Assembly: GCA_903929755.1 (NCBI GenBank)
Contig: CAIYVZ010000206.1
Span: 49,964-113,963 of the forward strand
Length of the DNA: 64,000 nt
Direction of reading: 5' to 3'
Source of the DNA: an uncultured Acidobacteriia bacterium
GTDB lineage: Bacteria; Acidobacteriota; Terriglobia; Bryobacterales; Bryobacteraceae
Shown here: one piece after another, positions 26,913 to 35,616 of the stretch
Layout of the letters: the number at the start of each line of letters is the position of its first letter
Numbering within the stretch: the first letter of the stretch is position 1
Notes under the pieces: model-generated
Databases searched by the model: none
What the model was told of the DNA's origin: nothing
Seen by the model: only the letters and a program-made list of their open reading frames with translations
Translations under genes and position numbers: made by a program

Positions 26913-28169
26913 CTACTCAACCCGCTGAATCTGGGCCCCCACCGCCGACAGTTTCGCCTCAATCCGTTCATACCCGCGGTCAATGTGATACACCCGGTCA
27001 ATCACCGTTTCCCCACGCGCCACCAGCGCCGCCAGCACCAGCGAAGCGCTCGCCCGCAGGTCCGAAGCAATCACACCCGCGCCCGACAACGCGCTCTTCC
27101 CCGCAATAATTGCCTTCCGCCCGTCCAGCCGGATATTCGCGCCCATCCGCTGCAACTCCTGCGCATGCATGAACCGGTTCTCGAAAATCGTCTCCGTTAC
27201 AATCGAGATCCCGTTCGCCTGCGTCATAATCGCCATATACTGCGCCTGCAGGTCCGTCGCAAAGCCCGGATACTCTTCCGTACTCATGTCTATCGCCCGC
27301 AACGTTCCGCTCGGCTCCACCCGCAGCGTATTCGCATCCGGCTGAGAGATCCGCGCCCCCGCCTGCGTCAGCTTCGCAATCAAGGCCCCCAGATGTTCCG
27401 GCACGCACCCCGTAATATTCAGAGCCCCGCCCGTCATCAGCCCCGCAATCACAAACGTCCCCGCCTCAATCCGGTCCGCAATAATCTCGTGGTCTGCGCC
27501 ATGCAGTTCCGTCACGCCCTGCACCCGAATCGTGCTCGTCCCCGCACCCTCAATCTTCGCGCCCATCTTCAACAGCAGATTCGCCAGATCCACCACTTCC
27601 GGCTCCCGCGCCGCATTCTCAATCACGGTCTCGCCGCGAGCCAGCGTCGCCGCCATCAGAATGTCTTCCGTGCCCGTCACCGTAATCCGGTCGAACACAA
27701 TATGCGCCCCGCGCAGCCCGTCCGGAGCCGCCGCCTCAATATACCCGTGATCCTGCGAAATCACCGCGCCCAGCCGTTCCAAGCCGGACAAGTGATAGTT
27801 AATCGGCCGCGCCCCAATCCCGCACCCACCCGGCAACGAAACCCGAGCCCGCCCGGCCCGCGCCACCAAAGGCCCCAGCACCAGCGACGATGCCCGCATC
27901 GTCTTCACCAGCTCGTACGGCGCTTCCGGTGACACAATCGTCGGCGTCTTCAGCGTCACCGTTTCGCCGTCCACGCGAATGTCCGACCCGATATCCACCA
28001 GCAACCGCTCCATCGTGCGTATATCGCGAACGCGCGGGATACGGCGCAGCACAACCTCATCCGCCGTCAACAGCGCGGCGGCGAGCACGGGCAGCGCGGA
28101 ATTCTTCGCGCCACTGGTCGGGATGGATCCAACGAGCGGCGTACCGCCCTGGATGACGAACTTGTCCAT
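26913..28169 (-). CDS. murA: UDP-N-acetylglucosamine 1-carboxyvinyltransferase MurA
   Basis: A 418-residue cytosolic enzyme catalysing the first committed step of peptidoglycan synthesis, enolpyruvyl transfer from PEP to UDP-GlcNAc. It starts with MDKFVIQGGTPLVGSIPTSG and has the KNSALP motif. The catalytic loop is GGCGIGARPINYHL with the PEP-binding Cys at about residue 116, so it should be fosfomycin-sensitive in principle. Later signatures are STEEYPGFATDLQAQYMA and DLRASASLVLAALVA. Length is standard. A GTG three codons upstream (28178) is an alternative start, with no strong ribosome site at either. A murein-recycling gene, murQ, lies two genes upstream. Confidence 0.97.
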   Translation of the reverse strand: MDKFVIQGGTPLVGSIPTSGAKNSALPVLAAALLTADEVVLRRIPRVRDIRTMERLLVDIGSDIRVDGETVTLKTPTIVSPEAPYELVKTMRASSLVLGPLVARAGRARVSLPGGCGIGARPINYHLSGLERLGAVISQDHGYIEAAAPDGLRGAHIVFDRITVTGTEDILMAATLARGETVIENAAREPEVVDLANLLLKMGAKIEGAGTSTIRVQGVTELHGADHEIIADRIEAGTFVIAGLMTGGALNITGCVPEHLGALIAKLTQAGARISQPDANTLRVEPSGTLRAIDMSTEEYPGFATDLQAQYMAIMTQANGISIVTETIFENRFMHAQELQRMGANIRLDGRKAIIAGKSALSGAGVIASDLRASASLVLAALVARGETVIDRVYHIDRGYERIEAKLSAVGAQIQRVE

Positions 28170-28205
28170 ATATTTCACAGTACCGAACCCACGTCCACAG
28201 CGCCC

Positions 28206-30269
28206 CTAGGGAAGGGCAAATGCAACGTAAACTCCGCCGGAAGCACTCCCCCGCTTGTCCTTCCCTCCCGACGCATAAATCACCACATACTGCTTCCCGG
28301 CCACCGTATAAGTCGCCGGCGTGGCATTCGCCGAAAACGGCAGCGTCGCCTCCCAAAGCACCTTACCCGTGGCTTTATCGAACGCCCGAATCTTCTTGTC
28401 AAAGTTCGTCGCGGCAATAAACACCAGCCCGCCGGCCGTCACCACTGGCCCCCCGTAATTCTCGGTCCCGGTATCGCGAATCCCCTGCGCTGCCAGTTCC
28501 GGATACTCCCCCAGCGGAACCTTCCACGCATACTCCCCCGTGTTCAGATTGATCGCATTCAGAGTCCCCCACGGAGGCGCCACCGCCGGATAGCCGTCCG
28601 GATCCAGAAACTTGTGATACCCCGTGAACCGATACTTAGGCCCGACAGCTTCCGCTGTGGCATTCAAACCTTCCTTACTCTCCCCACTCAGCAAGAACTT
28701 CACCAACCCGTCCAAATCCTTCGCACTCATCGCCGGAAACGAAGGCATCCGCCCCTTCCCCTGCCGAATAATCCCCGTCAACCCCTCCGCCGTCCGACCC
28801 ACCATATCCCGCAACGCCGGAAACTGCGGTGGCGAGCCCTGCAGCTGATCCCCATGGCAAACCGCGCACTGCGTCAGATACACCGACTTCGCCGCCGACC
28901 CCGCCCCGTTCGCCGCCAAACTCGACGTCCACGCCACATCATTCGCGTTCACATAAAGCAAACCCGTCTCCGGATCAAACGCCGACCCACCATACTCCGC
29001 CCCACCATCAAACCCCGGAAAAATCACCGTCTCCTGCGTCGTCGTAAACGGCACAAACTGCCCGTTGCTCCGGAACCCCGCAAACCGCTCCTTAGCCCAC
29101 GCCGCCACTTCCGGAGTCCGCTTCGTCAGCATGTCCGCCGTCAGCACCTGCCGCGCAAACGGAACCGGCTTCAGCGGCACCATCTGAGTTCCTGAAGCCA
29201 CTTCCCCGGGAACGTCGCTCGCCGGAAAAGCCTTCGCCTCCATCGGAAACAGCGGAGTCCCTTTCTCCCGATCAAACAGGTACAACCACCCCTGCTTGCT
29301 CGTCTGGGCCACCGCGTCCACTTTCTTCCCGTCCCGCTTCACCGTCACCAAAGTCGGAGGAGAAGGAAAATCCCGATCCCATATATCGTGCTTCACCGCC
29401 TGAAAATGCCAGATCCGCTCCCCCGTCTCCGCCTTCAGCGCAATCAGCGAATTCGCAAACAGGTTATCCCCCACCCGGTCCGCACCATAGAAATCTGTCG
29501 CCGAAGAGCCCGTCGGAACAAACACAATCCCCCGCGCTGCATCCACCGCCATCCCGGCCCAGTTATTGGCCGCCCCCGAGTACGTCCAGCCTTCCTTCGG
29601 CCACGTCTCCGCCCCAAACTCCCCCGGATGCGGAATCGTATGGAACTGCCACCGAACCTTCCCCGTCCGCACATCAAACGCGCGAATATCGCCCGGTGCC
29701 GCCGGCAGAGCCTCTGGCATCCGCCCGCCCACAATCAGCAGGTCTTTATAGATCACACCCGGAGTCGTCAGCACCAAGGACACACCCTCTGTCTCGCGTC
29801 CCAACCCCACCCGCAGATCAATCCGTCCGCCCGTCCCAAACTCAGGAATCGGAACCCCGGTCGTCGCATCCAGGGCATACAAGAAACTCTTCACACCCGC
29901 AAAAATCCGGGCCTTTTTCGTCACCGGATCCCGCCAGTAAACCAGCCCCCGATTCGGCGAGTTCCCCTCCATGCCCGAATCAAACTGCCAGATCTTCTTC
30001 CCCGTAGCCGCATTCACCGCCACCGTTTTGTGCTTCGGCGTCACGCCATAAAGCACCCCGTCCACCACTAGTGGCTGCGTCTGCGAAGCCGCCGTCCCGT
30101 CCGCCGTGTCATACCGCCAGGCTTCCTTCAAAGACGCCACGTTGCGCGTATTAATCTGCTTCAAAGCCGAATACCGGGTCCCCCCCGAATTCCCGCCATA
30201 AGCCGCCCAATTCGTATCTGCGGCCCCACACGACACCGCCGCCAACGCAAATAATAAAACTCGCTTCAC
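28206..30269 (-). CDS. PQQ-dependent dehydrogenase with an inserted cytochrome c domain
   Basis: A 687-residue periplasmic quinoprotein (signal peptide MKRVLLFALAAVSCGAA). The eight-bladed propeller is shown by NTRNVASLKEAWRYDT, AVNAATGKKIWQFDSG, DVRTGKVRWQFHTIPHPGEFG and NTGEYAWKVPLGEY. A class I cytochrome c domain with CAVCH (haem attachment) and MPSFPAMS as a likely axial-Met region is inserted before the last propeller blades, at about residues 455-530. Such enzymes oxidise sugars or alcohols and pass electrons to the respiratory chain. The start is GTG at 30269, overlapping the murQ stop, so it is coupled to murQ. The substrate is not predictable; an amino-sugar link is suggested only by the neighbour. 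Confidence 0.9.
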   Translation of the reverse strand: MKRVLLFALAAVSCGAADTNWAAYGGNSGGTRYSALKQINTRNVASLKEAWRYDTADGTAASQTQPLVVDGVLYGVTPKHKTVAVNAATGKKIWQFDSGMEGNSPNRGLVYWRDPVTKKARIFAGVKSFLYALDATTGVPIPEFGTGGRIDLRVGLGRETEGVSLVLTTPGVIYKDLLIVGGRMPEALPAAPGDIRAFDVRTGKVRWQFHTIPHPGEFGAETWPKEGWTYSGAANNWAGMAVDAARGIVFVPTGSSATDFYGADRVGDNLFANSLIALKAETGERIWHFQAVKHDIWDRDFPSPPTLVTVKRDGKKVDAVAQTSKQGWLYLFDREKGTPLFPMEAKAFPASDVPGEVASGTQMVPLKPVPFARQVLTADMLTKRTPEVAAWAKERFAGFRSNGQFVPFTTTQETVIFPGFDGGAEYGGSAFDPETGLLYVNANDVAWTSSLAANGAGSAAKSVYLTQCAVCHGDQLQGSPPQFPALRDMVGRTAEGLTGIIRQGKGRMPSFPAMSAKDLDGLVKFLLSGESKEGLNATAEAVGPKYRFTGYHKFLDPDGYPAVAPPWGTLNAINLNTGEYAWKVPLGEYPELAAQGIRDTGTENYGGPVVTAGGLVFIAATNFDKKIRAFDKATGKVLWEATLPFSANATPATYTVAGKQYVVIYASGGKDKRGSASGGVYVAFALP

Positions 30270-31102
30270 TTCGCACCCCCATGCCAGCTTTCAATCGCCC
30301 GCCGAACACTATTCCCCGCCGCCTTCAGCATCTCGCCCGCCTCCGCATATCCTACCCCCGTCGCCGACCCAATAATCCGCACTGCCCTGTCCAGCAGTTT
30401 CGTATTCTTCGGCTGCACATTCACCATCAAATTCCCCCAAACATACCCCGTCCGGATAAACACCCCCGTCGTCAGCATGTTCAGCACCAGCTTCGTCGCC
30501 GTCCCCGCCTTCAGCCGCGTCGATCCCGCAATCACCTCCGGCCCCGGCAGCGGCGTAATCGCAATCTTCGAAGCCCGCGCCAGTTCCGACCCCGGTGAAC
30601 AACTAATCCCGATCGTCAACGCCCCCAGCCGGTTCGCCTCCGCAATCGCCCCCAGAACATAAGGAGTCCGCCCCGAAGCGGCAATCCCGCAAAGCACATC
30701 CGCCGCCCCAAATCCCCGCGCCAGCAGATCCCGGACCCCGATCACCGGATCATCTTCGGTAGTCTCCGTAGCGCGAGAAAGCGCCGCCTCACCCCCCGCA
30801 ATAATCCCCTGCACCAAATCCGCCGGGACATTGAAAGTAGGAGGACACTCCGAAGCATCCAGAACCCCCAACCGCCCGCTCGTCCCGGCCCCGATGTAGA
30901 ACAACCGCCCCCCGGCCCCAAACGCCGCGACAATCCCGTCGATAGCGGCGGCAATCGAAGGAAGCTCCGGAGTAATCGACTCCGCAACCCGCCGGTCCTC
31001 CTCATTAATCACCCGGACCATCTCCAGGGTCGAGAGCTTATCAATACGAGCCGAAGCCGGATTCGGCTGTTCGGTCAAAAGATCATGAAGAGGATTTACC
31101 AT
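30266..31102 (-). CDS. murQ: N-acetylmuramic acid 6-phosphate etherase MurQ
   Basis: A 278-residue SIS-domain enzyme that cleaves the D-lactyl ether of MurNAc-6-phosphate to give GlcNAc-6-phosphate in cell-wall recycling. Family signatures are LLTEQPNPASARIDKLSTLE at the start, FYIGAGTSGRLGVLDASECP with the catalytic Glu, and TRLKAGTATKLVLNMLTTG. The C-terminal helical cap is slightly short. I start at the ATG at 31102 (MVNPLHDLL); the 31 codons upstream are not family-like. It is translationally coupled to the PQQ dehydrogenase. No PTS or anmK gene is present nearby. Confidence 0.95.
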   Translation of the reverse strand: MVNPLHDLLTEQPNPASARIDKLSTLEMVRVINEEDRRVAESITPELPSIAAAIDGIVAAFGAGGRLFYIGAGTSGRLGVLDASECPPTFNVPADLVQGIIAGGEAALSRATETTEDDPVIGVRDLLARGFGAADVLCGIAASGRTPYVLGAIAEANRLGALTIGISCSPGSELARASKIAITPLPGPEVIAGSTRLKAGTATKLVLNMLTTGVFIRTGYVWGNLMVNVQPKNTKLLDRAVRIIGSATGVGYAEAGEMLKAAGNSVRRAIESWHGGAK

Positions 31103-31125
31103 ATTTCCCAAGCTTAAACTCACAA

Positions 31126-31323
31126 ATGAAGATGCCGAACCAAATTCGTGCCATCCGAACCTCACAGAAGTACGAACCTCTGCTGGAAGGGGCATCCGAA
31201 CGCATTCGCGCCGCAGTCCGTGAGTTAAGAGATCTCCGCGTCATCGACGAAAACGGTAATCTGCTCCGCACGGACCTCCCCGATGATATGAAGCGTGGCC
31301 TGGATCGCGCCTCCGGTGGGTAA
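31126..31323 (+). CDS. Small hypothetical protein (65 residues)
   Basis: I do not recognise a family. The product is charged and helical (EGASERIRAAVRELRDLRV followed by IDENGNLLRTDLPDDMKRG), which reads like real protein with a short helix and a beta turn. It starts 23 bases from murQ on the opposite strand and ends 42 bases before the convergent XRE antitoxin. The ATG at 31126 or the next ATG two codons later could be used. No ribosome site is obvious. Confidence 0.5.
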   Translation: MKMPNQIRAIRTSQKYEPLLEGASERIRAAVRELRDLRVIDENGNLLRTDLPDDMKRGLDRASGG

Positions 31324-31365
31324 GCACGCCCAACATGAACGGCCCCCCCAAGGGTGGCTTCTCTG

Positions 31366-31668
31366 CTACTGGCTCAATCCCGCTGGCTCCGGCTCGAAAC
31401 TGATCTTAAGCCGACTCCCCGTCGCCTTCGCATATTTTTCCAGGGTCCTGGTGGATGGCTTGCTTCCGCCCCCTTCCAGCCGTGCCACCACGGCCTGCGT
31501 CGTATTCATACGAGATGCCACTTGCTCCTGCGTCAATCCGGCGCGGGAACGGGCCTCAATCAATGCCGCCGTGAGCGAGAACTCCTCTTCGAGCGCCTCG
31601 TATTCGCGCCGGTATTTTGGGTCCTGCATCCACTCTTTTTGCAGATCATCAACACGGATAGGTTTCAT
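31366..31668 (-). CDS. XRE-family helix-turn-helix antitoxin (HigA-like)
   Basis: A 100-residue DNA-binding protein. The helix-turn-helix runs over residues about 38-75: ARSRAGLTQEQVASRMNTTQ, then AVVARLEGGGSKPSTRTLEK. The C-terminus LKISFEP is typical of HigA-like antitoxins paired with DUF891/RelE-type toxins. It lies immediately after the toxin frame in toxin-first order, and its ATG overlaps the toxin's normal stop (ATGA). It should repress the operon. With the toxin frame interrupted it may be an orphan antitoxin. Confidence 0.85.
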   Translation of the reverse strand: MKPIRVDDLQKEWMQDPKYRREYEALEEEFSLTAALIEARSRAGLTQEQVASRMNTTQAVVARLEGGGSKPSTRTLEKYAKATGSRLKISFEPEPAGLSQ

Positions 31669-31994
31669 TGGTCTCTCACCTCTCTGGCTCTTTCCAGCGC
31701 GATATCGATCTCCCGCCTTGGCGTCTTCTGGGTCTTCTTAACAAACACCCGGACCACCACTACACGGCGGCGATTCGCCGTAACCTAAATCGCCCGTGAA
31801 ATGCCGTCCTTTCCCTTCATGCGCATCTCCCACAACGCGCCTTCCAAATGCTTCACATGCGGCTCGCGCACCCGCTCAAGACCGTAGCCCTGAATCAGTT
31901 CCACAATCCGGCGGAATCGGGCTTTCATGTCGGGCGGCAGTTCATCCAGCTCTTCCCGAACGCGACCATCGAGCAACTCCACGATCCACGTCAT
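31665..31994 (-). pseudogene. DUF891/HigB-RelE-like toxin interrupted by one in-frame TAG
   Basis: Read on the minus strand from ATG at 31994, the frame gives MTWIVELLDGRVREELDELP ... VKHLEGALWEMRMKGKDGIS, RAI and then TAG at 31785-31787. The same frame continues without any shift as VTANRRRVVVVRVFVKKTQK and TPRREIDIALERAREVRD to a normal TGA that overlaps the antitoxin ATG. Relatives have an aromatic residue at the stop position (AIYVTA or similar), so a single base change (for example TAC to TAG) explains it. The full product would be 109 residues, the usual toxin length. The toxin is probably inactive unless the amber codon is read through or is a sequencing error. Confidence 0.85.
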
Positions 31995-32397
31995 CCGTCC
32001 ATATTATTGCATTTTTGCAATGTCGGCTACGGAGGGCTCAGGCTGCTCGCCACTATGAAAACTCAACACCAATCGCCCCCGGACCTGAAAAACGATACCA
32101 ATCCGTGAAAAACCATTCCAAATTGGCTGCCGCTGTGAAAAACAAATCCAGCCGCCCCGCCCACCCTTCGTTTTCTCCACCACCAAACTCCTCGCCGAAA
32201 TGGCCCACAAACAAGCCGTCGCCGCTGCTCGCTGGTACCGATCCCGCAACTGGAACCGCTCCCAACTGCCTCCTTTCGTCCTCCTCACCTTCCCCAGGGC
32301 CGCCTGAGCGCCCCCACCCCTGCAGAGACCTGAAACTTTCTGATACCCTCCTGTAATCATGGCGTAACCGTCCGCAGCTACTCTGGAGTTTCACAAA
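31995..32397. other. Interval upstream of a TonB receptor gene, with phased repeats
   Basis: No intact gene is seen. The left part is the toxin operon's upstream region. The centre holds four short direct repeats (separate entry). The right part (about 32140-32307, plus strand) contains a short open stretch with AEMAHKQAVAAARWYRSRNW and QLPPFVLLTF that may be a gene relic, but it lacks a good start and a family. Confidence 0.45.
32056..32153 (+). repeat. Four imperfect direct repeats of TGAAAAAC type
   Basis: Copies start at 32056, 32086, 32106 and 32136: TGAAAACTCAACACCAATC, TGAAAAACGATACCAATC, TGAAAAACCATTCCAAAT and TGAAAAACAAATCCAGCC. Spacings are 30, 20 and 30 bases, close to whole helical turns, so the copies would face the same side of DNA. 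They lie 245-340 bases before a TonB receptor gene and might be operator sites; this is inference. Confidence 0.5.
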
Positions 32398-35300
32398 ATG
32401 AAGAAACTACTCTTAGCTTTCGTCCTGCTGGGTGTCATCGCCTCAGCGCAGACCGACTCCGGCTCCATCCGCGTCCTCGTCGAAGACAGCAGCGCCTCCA
32501 CCGTTGCCGCCGCCCACATCGCCCTCACCAACACCGCCACCGGCGTCGTCACCACCCGTGAAACCGGCGATGAAGGCTACGCCGTCTTCTCCCCCATCGT
32601 CCGCGGCTCTTACACTGCTGAAGTCCGCAAGTCCGGCTTCCAAACCACCAAGGTCACCAATCTCACGCTCGAAGTCGACGAACGGAAGCTCGTCCGCGTC
32701 ATTCTCCAGGTCGCCGGTACCACCGAATCCATCGAAGTCTCCGCCGCCTCCGACATTGTCCAGTCCGAACAGGGCGCTCTCGGCCAGGTCATCCGCGGTA
32801 CCGTCGCCGTCGAGCTCCCCCTCGCCGCCCGCCGCTACACTGACCTCGCCCTTCTCGTCCCCGGAGCCACCGAAAGCACTGTCCTCACCACTACTCGGGG
32901 CCCCGGCTGGTTCGTCGTCAATGGCAACTATCAGGCCCAGAACAACTTCGTCATCGACGGTGTCGATAATAACCAGGGCACCACCAACGCCCAGGCCCTC
33001 TCCGCCCAGGTCGTCCAGCCCTCTCCTGACGCCATCGCCGAATTCAAGGTCCAGACCAACGGCTACTCCGCCGAGTTCGGCCGCTCCGCCGGCGCGGTAG
33101 TCAACGTCGTCCTCAAAAGCGGCGCCAACGCAAAGCACGGCTCCGCCTGGTATTACAACCGCGACAAATCCCTCGCAGCCACCCCCTGGACCTCTAATCT
33201 CATCGGCTCCGGCAAGCCCGAACTTAAGTGGCACCAGTACGGCGGCACTTTCGGCGGCCCGATTCGTTCCAACAAACTCTTCTACTTCGGAGACTACGAG
33301 GGCTTTAAGCAGGACTTCGCCAATCCCTTCCTCGTCACCGTCCCCACTGCGGCCCAGCACAACGGCGTCTTCTACCGCGCCATCACCGACCCCGACTCGA
33401 AAGTCGCCCTCCCCGCCAACACCATCCCGGCCTCCCGCTTCGACACCCTCGGCAAGAAGCTGGTTGACCTCTACCCCGCCTCCAACCTCGCCGGCACCGT
33501 CGCCTCCAGCGGCCAGACCCTCAACAACTACGGCGTCTCCCGCGCCGGCACCGAGAACACGCACAAGGCCGACGTCAAAGGCGACTACAACCTCTCCGAA
33601 AAAGACGTCTTCTCCTTCCGCTGGAGCTACCTCCGCCAGGACATCTACCGCGACGGCATCTTCGAAGGCGTCGCCGACGGAGCCAACAACCAGGGTGGCC
33701 AGTTCAACAGCAACCATAGCTACGGCGCCACCTGGACCCACACCCTTTCCCCATCCCTCATCAACGTTTTCCGCTTCGGCTACAACCGCACCTACGCCGC
33801 TTTCACCAACGCCGGCATAAGCGGCCCCGGCGCCGCCACCTTCGGCTTTAAGAACATCCCCGCCGAAGCCATCGCCAAAGGTAACGGTGGCCTCCCCCTC
33901 ATCAGCCCCACCAACTACAACCAGCTCGGAACCCGCAACTTCCGTCCCCAGTTCCAGGCCCCCGAACTCTTCCAGTTCCTTGATTCCGTCTCCTTCACTC
34001 GCGGCCGTCACTCTATCCGCCTCGGTTTCGAAACCCGCCAGAAGAACAACCTCTTTCAGGACCTCACCCGCACCGTCCCCGCCTACACCTTCGGCGGTCG
34101 TTTCACCGGTGAGGCCCTCGCCGATCTCATGGTCGGTTACCTCCAGCAGTTCGATGCCAACACCCAGACCAACGTTGAGCAGCTCCAGAAGGCCTACGCC
34201 GGCTACATTCAGGACGATTTCAAGGTCCTCCCCACCCTCACTCTGAACCTCGGCCTCCGCTACGAATACACCACCCCGTACTACGCGAAGTCGCCCAACC
34301 GCAATATCAACTTCAACCCCAAAGCCGGCCAGCTCGTCTATCCCTCCGGCGCCACCGACTACCTCGTGAACGCCGACCACCGCAACATCGGCCCCCGCCT
34401 CGGTGCAGCCTGGCAGATCAAGCCCCAGAAGCTTGTCCTCCGCGCCGGCTACGGCATGTTCTTCTCCGGCGAAGATATCTTCGGCTCCGACATCAACCTG
34501 CCTCTCAACCCCCCGCAGCTGATTCCCGTCACCCTCGCCCAGGTCGGCACCGGCCCACCCCCGTTCAAGCTCTCTGACCCCGTTCCCAACAACCTCTTCT
34601 CGAACGTCGTCACCAATATCATTTCCCTGCGTGCCCGTGAAAAGGACTACCACGCCGCCAAAATTCAGCAGTTCAACGTGGCGCTGCAATACCTCCTGCC
34701 CGCCAACTCCACCCTCGAAGTCGCCTACGTCGGCAATCGCGGCAAGAACCTCCAGGCCACCTACGCTCTCAACCAGACGCCCTTCGGTGTCGATGGTTCA
34801 GTCCCGGCCAACCGCCCCTACCCACAGTGGTCGCAGATCACCATGGGTGCCACCCGCTCCCAGTCCTGGTACAACTCCCTCCAGCTGAAATACGAAAAGC
34901 AGATGGGCCACGGCCTCTACACCCTCGCGTCTTACACCTGGGCCAGCGCCCTCGATCTGGCCGGGTCCTATGACGCCGGCACCCAGCCCCAGTACCTCGA
35001 CAACTTCAGCGCCGAACGCGGTCGCCAAAGCCAGACCGCCCGCCATCGCTTCACCCTCACCAACGTCTGGGAACTTCCCCTCGGCCGTGGCCGCACCTTC
35101 GGCAACAACTGGAACCGCGCCACTGACGCCCTGCTCGGCGGCTGGCAGCTCTCCGGCATCCTCTCGGATCGCACCGGCCTCCCCCTCAACGTGACCCTCG
35201 CCGCCACCGGCATCGACCCCGCCACCGGCAAGAACTATACCTTCTTCAATCGCAACGGCGGCGGTATCCGACCCAACCTCGTCGGCACGCCCAACTCCGG

Positions 35301-35613
35301 CATCGATCCAAAAACGGATCGCCTCCACTTCCTCAGCGCCACAGCTTTCGCCGTCCAGGCCCCCAACACGCCCGGCAACGCGGCCCGCAACGTCGCCTGG
35401 GGTCCCGGTCTCTTCAACGTCAACCTGTCCCTCGTGAAGCGCTTCGCTGTCACCGAAAAGACAGCCCTCGACCTCCGCCTCGAAGCCTTCAATGCCTTCA
35501 ATACCGTGAACTTCTCCAACCCGGCCACCACCTACGGCAGCGCAAACTTCGGCAACATTACCAGTGCTGCCGATCCCCGTCAGGTCCAGGTCGCCGTCCG
35601 GTACAGGTTCTAA
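32398..35613 (+). CDS. TonB-dependent receptor with N-terminal carboxypeptidase-regulatory-like domain
   Basis: A 1,071-residue outer-membrane receptor. The signal peptide is MKKLLLAFVLLGVIASAQ. The regulatory beta-sandwich spans about 20-110 (SIRVLVEDSSASTVAAAHIA, VRGSYTAEVRKSGFQTTKV). The plug contains ELPLAARRYTDLALLVPG, NNFVIDGVDNNQG and EFGRSAGAVVNVVLKSGAN. The barrel ends VQVAVRYRF with the terminal aromatic residue needed for outer-membrane assembly. Codon use is extremely C-ending, as in the neighbouring secreted protein gene, which starts three bases after this stop and is probably cotranscribed. The ligand is unknown. Confidence 0.92.
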   Translation: MKKLLLAFVLLGVIASAQTDSGSIRVLVEDSSASTVAAAHIALTNTATGVVTTRETGDEGYAVFSPIVRGSYTAEVRKSGFQTTKVTNLTLEVDERKLVRVILQVAGTTESIEVSAASDIVQSEQGALGQVIRGTVAVELPLAARRYTDLALLVPGATESTVLTTTRGPGWFVVNGNYQAQNNFVIDGVDNNQGTTNAQALSAQVVQPSPDAIAEFKVQTNGYSAEFGRSAGAVVNVVLKSGANAKHGSAWYYNRDKSLAATPWTSNLIGSGKPELKWHQYGGTFGGPIRSNKLFYFGDYEGFKQDFANPFLVTVPTAAQHNGVFYRAITDPDSKVALPANTIPASRFDTLGKKLVDLYPASNLAGTVASSGQTLNNYGVSRAGTENTHKADVKGDYNLSEKDVFSFRWSYLRQDIYRDGIFEGVADGANNQGGQFNSNHSYGATWTHTLSPSLINVFRFGYNRTYAAFTNAGISGPGAATFGFKNIPAEAIAKGNGGLPLISPTNYNQLGTRNFRPQFQAPELFQFLDSVSFTRGRHSIRLGFETRQKNNLFQDLTRTVPAYTFGGRFTGEALADLMVGYLQQFDANTQTNVEQLQKAYAGYIQDDFKVLPTLTLNLGLRYEYTTPYYAKSPNRNINFNPKAGQLVYPSGATDYLVNADHRNIGPRLGAAWQIKPQKLVLRAGYGMFFSGEDIFGSDINLPLNPPQLIPVTLAQVGTGPPPFKLSDPVPNNLFSNVVTNIISLRAREKDYHAAKIQQFNVALQYLLPANSTLEVAYVGNRGKNLQATYALNQTPFGVDGSVPANRPYPQWSQITMGATRSQSWYNSLQLKYEKQMGHGLYTLASYTWASALDLAGSYDAGTQPQYLDNFSAERGRQSQTARHRFTLTNVWELPLGRGRTFGNNWNRATDALLGGWQLSGILSDRTGLPLNVTLAATGIDPATGKNYTFFNRNGGGIRPNLVGTPNSGIDPKTDRLHFLSATAFAVQAPNTPGNAARNVAWGPGLFNVNLSLVKRFAVTEKTALDLRLEAFNAFNTVNFSNPATTYGSANFGNITSAADPRQVQVAVRYRF

Positions 35614-35616
35614 TCC

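Noticed and set aside
32056..32153. Short repeats as a CRISPR array
   Set aside because: Units are under 20 bases and imperfect, spacings differ (30, 20, 30), and no cas genes are present.
32140..32307. Plus-strand stretch with WYRSRNWNRSQLPPFVLL-like sequence
   Set aside because: Looks protein-like, but there is no start codon in a sensible place and no known family.
32443..34689. 748-codon open frame on the minus strand opposite a TonB receptor
   Set aside because: It is the mirror of a C-rich third codon position; the product is Gly/Glu/Val/Ala-rich without domains, while the plus strand encodes a full receptor.
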